From: an uncultured Verrucomicrobiota bacterium
GTDB lineage: Bacteria > Verrucomicrobiota > Kiritimatiellia > RFP12 > UBA1067
Assembly: GCA_945487985.1 (NCBI GenBank)
Contig: CALYTX010000035.1
Span: 1-9,271, forward strand
Length of the DNA stretch: 9,271 nt
Reading direction: 5' to 3'
Shown: one piece after another, positions 7,738-9,271 of the stretch
Position numbering within the stretch: the stretch's first letter is position 1
Layout: each line of letters begins with the position of its first letter
The notes under the pieces: model-generated
Databases searched by the model: none
What the model saw: only the letters and a program-made list of their open reading frames with translations
Told to the model about the DNA's origin: nothing
Translations under genes and position numbers: made by a program

Positions 7738-7783
7738 GTTTTCCGGCGGCCACTTTTAACGCCGTGCCGGGCGGACGGATTTG

Positions 7784-7792
7784 TGGTATAAT
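7784..7792 (+). promoter_or_regulatory. Extended -10 promoter for the pilin cluster, probably leaderless
   Basis: TGGTATAAT matches the sigma-70 extended -10 consensus (TGnTATAAT) exactly. The -35 position, about 17 bases upstream (7764-7769, GTGCCG), is a poor match, which extended -10 promoters tolerate. Transcription should start 6-7 bases after the hexamer, at about 7798-7799, which is the first base of the pilin ATG. There is no Shine-Dalgarno before that ATG, which fits a leaderless transcript. The promoter also separates the glycosidase block from the pilus block. Confidence 0.7.
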
Positions 7793-7798
7793 AAAGCC

Positions 7799-7954
7799 AT
7801 GAAACTGCGGGGCAGGAAAGGGCAGACGCTGGTCGAGTATGTGCTCGTCTTCGGCGCGTTGCTGGCGGTTGTCGGCTCGTTGACCTATTTGTTGGGGGCA
7901 ACGCGGCGGGCGGTGGTGCGCACGGAAAGCCTCGTGGGTTCGGATTATCCTTAA
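7799..7954 (+). CDS. Flp-type prepilin (pilin 1)
   Basis: This 51-residue protein begins MKLRGRKG|QTLVEYVLVF. It matches the Flp prepilin rule G|xxxxEY: Gly at -1 (G8), four residues, then Glu at +5 (E13) and Tyr at +6 (Y14), followed by a hydrophobic helix (VLVFGALLAVVGSLTYLLG, about 15-33). A basic leader of eight residues would be removed by a TadV/PilD-type peptidase, giving a mature pilin of about 43 residues ending in SDYP. Such pilins build Tad pili used for surface attachment. ATG is chosen because the motif needs a short basic leader. There is no Shine-Dalgarno, and the promoter before it fits a leaderless mRNA. An in-frame TTG at 7781 lies within the -10 region and is less likely. 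The next pilin gene starts 20 bases after the TAA. Confidence 0.82.
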   Translation: MKLRGRKGQTLVEYVLVFGALLAVVGSLTYLLGATRRAVVRTESLVGSDYP

Positions 7955-7965
7955 AGGAGAAAGGA
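7953..7965 (+). promoter_or_regulatory. Strong ribosome binding region before pilin 2
   Basis: AAAGGAGAAAGGA starts in the stop codon of pilin 1 and holds two Shine-Dalgarno-like cores. The second, AAAGGA (7960-7965), is 9 bases before the ATG at 7975. Its strength contrasts with the lack of any such site before pilin 1 and shows that the second pilin was a well-translated gene, at least in the past. Confidence 0.65.
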
Positions 7966-7974
7966 CCAGCCGAG

Positions 7975-8130
7975 ATGAAAAAAATGAGAAAAGGCCAGAC
8001 GATGGTTTAGTATATTCTCATCGTCAGTCTGATTGCCATCGCGCTTATCGCAGTCGTGAAAGTGTTTTCCGGCAAGATCAGCGATAAGTTCGAGGAAGCC
8101 GGCGACAAGATCGAAGAAGCCGGCAACTGA
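7975..8130 (+). pseudogene. Flp-type prepilin (pilin 2) interrupted by in-frame TAG
   Basis: Reading from the ATG at 7975 gives MKKMRKGQTMV, then TAG at 8008-8010, then YILIVSLIAIALIAVVKVFS and a charged helical tail (KISDKFEEAGDKIEEAGN) to TGA at 8128-8130. Apart from the stop it is a complete 51-codon prepilin: basic leader, G|xxxxEY cleavage context, a hydrophobic helix and an amphipathic end. The TAG stands exactly at the +5 Glu. In pilin 1 the codons are GTC GAG TAT and here they are GTT TAG TAT, so one G-to-T change explains it. Without readthrough only an 11-residue leader peptide is made. No start codon after the TAG would restore a prepilin leader. Possible explanations are a nonsense mutation, a base-call error, or amber suppression. 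Two genes in this window end in TAG, which argues against general reassignment of TAG. Confidence 0.75.
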
Positions 8131-8156
8131 GCCGCGAATCCGGAGCGTTCCTTCGA

Positions 8157-8627
8157 ATGCGCTGCGGTCAGGCGATCGTCGAGACGGTGATCGCCATTCT
8201 GCTGATAATGGCGATCTTCTCCGGAGCTTACGGAATCTCCCGCAAGCTCGAGGCGCTTACGCTTCTTGATCACGCTGCCGCGCGCGCAGCCCGGGCGAAA
8301 GCCGTCGGGTTTAATGATTTCATGTGCGAGAAATCGGCCAGAGTGGCGATGATTCCGGTCGCCGGACATCGCCTGTGGCCCGAGGAGGGTGGTTTTTCCG
8401 AGGTCTCGCGCGTGCCGATTTATCTTTCGTCGGAAGATGAAGCGCTCGCGCGCGGCGTTTTGGAGTATGAATACTGGCCGCATACCGCAATTGATATTCG
8501 CTCTGGCGCGGGCGTTTCTTCTGCGGTGGACGTAGAGGTGGAACTGTCGGCTGAGGACATCGAGGCTTCCGAGCGAGCCGCGTGCGAAGCGCACTACCCG
8601 TTTTACATGAATGATGGAGGTTTCTGA
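8157..8627 (+). CDS. TadE-like pseudopilin
   Basis: The product has 156 residues and begins MRCG|QAIVETV, a TadE-type leader with Glu at +5 after the Gly (E9), followed by a single hydrophobic helix (VIAILLIMAIFSGAYG, about 11-26). The region LEALTLLDHAAARAARAKAVG (31-51) resembles the segment after the membrane helix in TadE-family proteins, which often have repeated Ala and Arg. The rest (52-156) is soluble and acidic. It is probably a minor pseudopilin or assembly factor of the Tad pilus, processed by the prepilin peptidase and sitting in the inner membrane or pilus base. The ATG at 8157 has a modest site, GGAG at 8142-8145. It begins 26 bases after the second pilin and overlaps the next gene by one base (TGATG), consistent with one operon and coupled translation. 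Confidence 0.75.
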   Translation: MRCGQAIVETVIAILLIMAIFSGAYGISRKLEALTLLDHAAARAARAKAVGFNDFMCEKSARVAMIPVAGHRLWPEEGGFSEVSRVPIYLSSEDEALARGVLEYEYWPHTAIDIRSGAGVSSAVDVEVELSAEDIEASERAACEAHYPFYMNDGGF

Positions 8628-9271
8628 TGGAGTCCCGCCGCGGACAGATCGCCATTGTGCTCGCATTCGTGCTGACGGTCATAGTGTTGCTGACGCTGCT
8701 GAATGTCGACACCTTCATCGCGGTGCGGACCAAAAACCACCTGCAGAACGGCGGCGACGCTACGGCCATCGCGGCCGCTCGCCGGCAAGGCTCGCTTATC
8801 AACGAAATCGGCCGACTCAATATTGAGCATCTTCAAGCGGCGATTGCCAACGACGCGAAGCTGTGCGATAACATCGTGCTTTCCCAGCGCCGGTTGGCTC
8901 TGCTCGGTCCGGTGCAGGCACTAGTGCTTGCCGATAAGGCCGCGAGGAAAAATGGCATGGCCGTTCGCGATGAGTTCGCGCAGATTTTGCGTGAACATGT
9001 CAAGGATATCCGGACTGTCTACGCCGGCGGCGGGCAAGACGGCGATCCCTATCCCGAGTCGTACCCCGGCGCCTGGACCGATTACGCCAGCGCAATCGAG
9101 AACGCAATCGCCGGCGGTTTGGCAACCGGTCCCGACAATATGGAATTCTATGATGCGGAGGGAGGACATTTGCTGCTGAACCGCCAGTTCTACAATGCCA
9201 TCTCCGGCAGGAACTGGTGTTGGTTCCATTTTCACTGCGAAAACGTTCTGAGCGACTACCGGAATTTCCAC
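8627..9271 (+). CDS. TadG-like pilus assembly protein, partial (3' end outside window)
   Basis: The frame is open from the ATG at 8627 to the last base (215 codons) with no stop. The start MESRRGQIAIVLAFVL is followed by a hydrophobic helix (about 8-26), a short positively charged segment (VRTKNHLQ, 33-40) and NGGDATAIAAAR (41-52). This matches the pattern of the TadE/TadG-like N-terminal domain, in which a membrane helix with Asp near its end leads to LQnAaDAAALAaA. Here GGDATAIAAA takes the place of AADAAALA. There is no Glu at +5, unlike the pilins and the TadE-like protein. The remaining residues (about 53-215) look soluble and extracytoplasmic; I recognise no further domain such as a vWA MIDAS in the visible part. 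The ATG overlaps the TGA of the TadE-like gene, suggesting translational coupling. It is probably a membrane-anchored component of Tad pilus assembly. Confidence 0.75.
   Translation, partial: MESRRGQIAIVLAFVLTVIVLLTLLNVDTFIAVRTKNHLQNGGDATAIAAARRQGSLINEIGRLNIEHLQAAIANDAKLCDNIVLSQRRLALLGPVQALVLADKAARKNGMAVRDEFAQILREHVKDIRTVYAGGGQDGDPYPESYPGAWTDYASAIENAIAGGLATGPDNMEFYDAEGGHLLLNRQFYNAISGRNWCWFHFHCENVLSDYRNFH

Noticed and set aside
7743..7770. Possible terminator hairpin between the fucosidase and the pilin gene
   Set aside because: CGGCG (7744-7748) can pair with CGCCG (7760-7764), but the stem is only 5 bp with an 11-base loop and no T tract follows.
8008..8010. General reassignment of TAG to a sense codon as the explanation for the pilin stop
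   Set aside because: Two other genes in the window end in TAG (4002-4004 and 6571-6573) at sensible protein ends, so TAG works as a normal stop here.

Overview
The window has about 58% GC by eye and is almost entirely coding on the + strand. It has two functional blocks. The first (positions 2-7737) is a run of five co-directional genes for exported carbohydrate-active proteins. The second (7799-9271) is the start of a Tad/Flp-type pilus locus. No gap between genes reaches 300 bases; the longest are about 80 bases (6574-6651) and about 60 bases (7738-7798). No tRNA, rRNA, CRISPR array, transposase or long repeat was seen. Several traits fit a member of the Verrucomicrobiota/Kiritimatiellae/Lentisphaerae group from a gut or other polysaccharide-rich habitat: exported Asp-box (sialidase-like) and GH29 enzymes, a Tat/lipoprotein-like leader, a leucine-rich-repeat-like domain on a glycosidase, and a small Flp/TadE/TadG cluster. 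This taxonomic placement is inference, not proof.

Block 1 starts with the tail of an unrecognised gene (2-433). Next come a sialidase-fold protein with four Asp boxes (469-2247), two paralogous clan GH-A-like glycosidases in tandem (about 2259-4004 and 4030-6573), and a short GH29 alpha-L-fucosidase (6652-7737). Gaps are 35, about 11, 25 and 78 bases, and one Shine-Dalgarno overlaps the upstream stop codon, so an operon is likely. All four complete proteins have export signals. The set looks like a machine for trimming fucose and other sugars from a complex glycan such as a mucin or a fucose-containing polysaccharide. The actual substrate cannot be read from the sequence. No SusC/SusD pair, transporter, sulfatase or regulator lies in the window.

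Block 2 begins with an extended -10 promoter (TGGTATAAT, 7784-7792) placed so that transcription should start at or next to the ATG of the first pilin gene (7799), which suggests a leaderless mRNA. Two 51-codon Flp-type prepilin genes follow. The first is intact. The second (7975-8130) has a TAG exactly where the conserved Glu at +5 of the G|xxxxEY motif should be. A TadE-like pseudopilin (8157-8627) comes next, then a TadG-like protein (from 8627) that overlaps it by one base and runs off the end of the window.

The points most worth a second look are the amber codon in the second pilin, the tandem GH-A-like paralogs that I cannot place in a numbered family, the N-terminal LRR-like domain carried by only one of them, and the leaderless promoter architecture.
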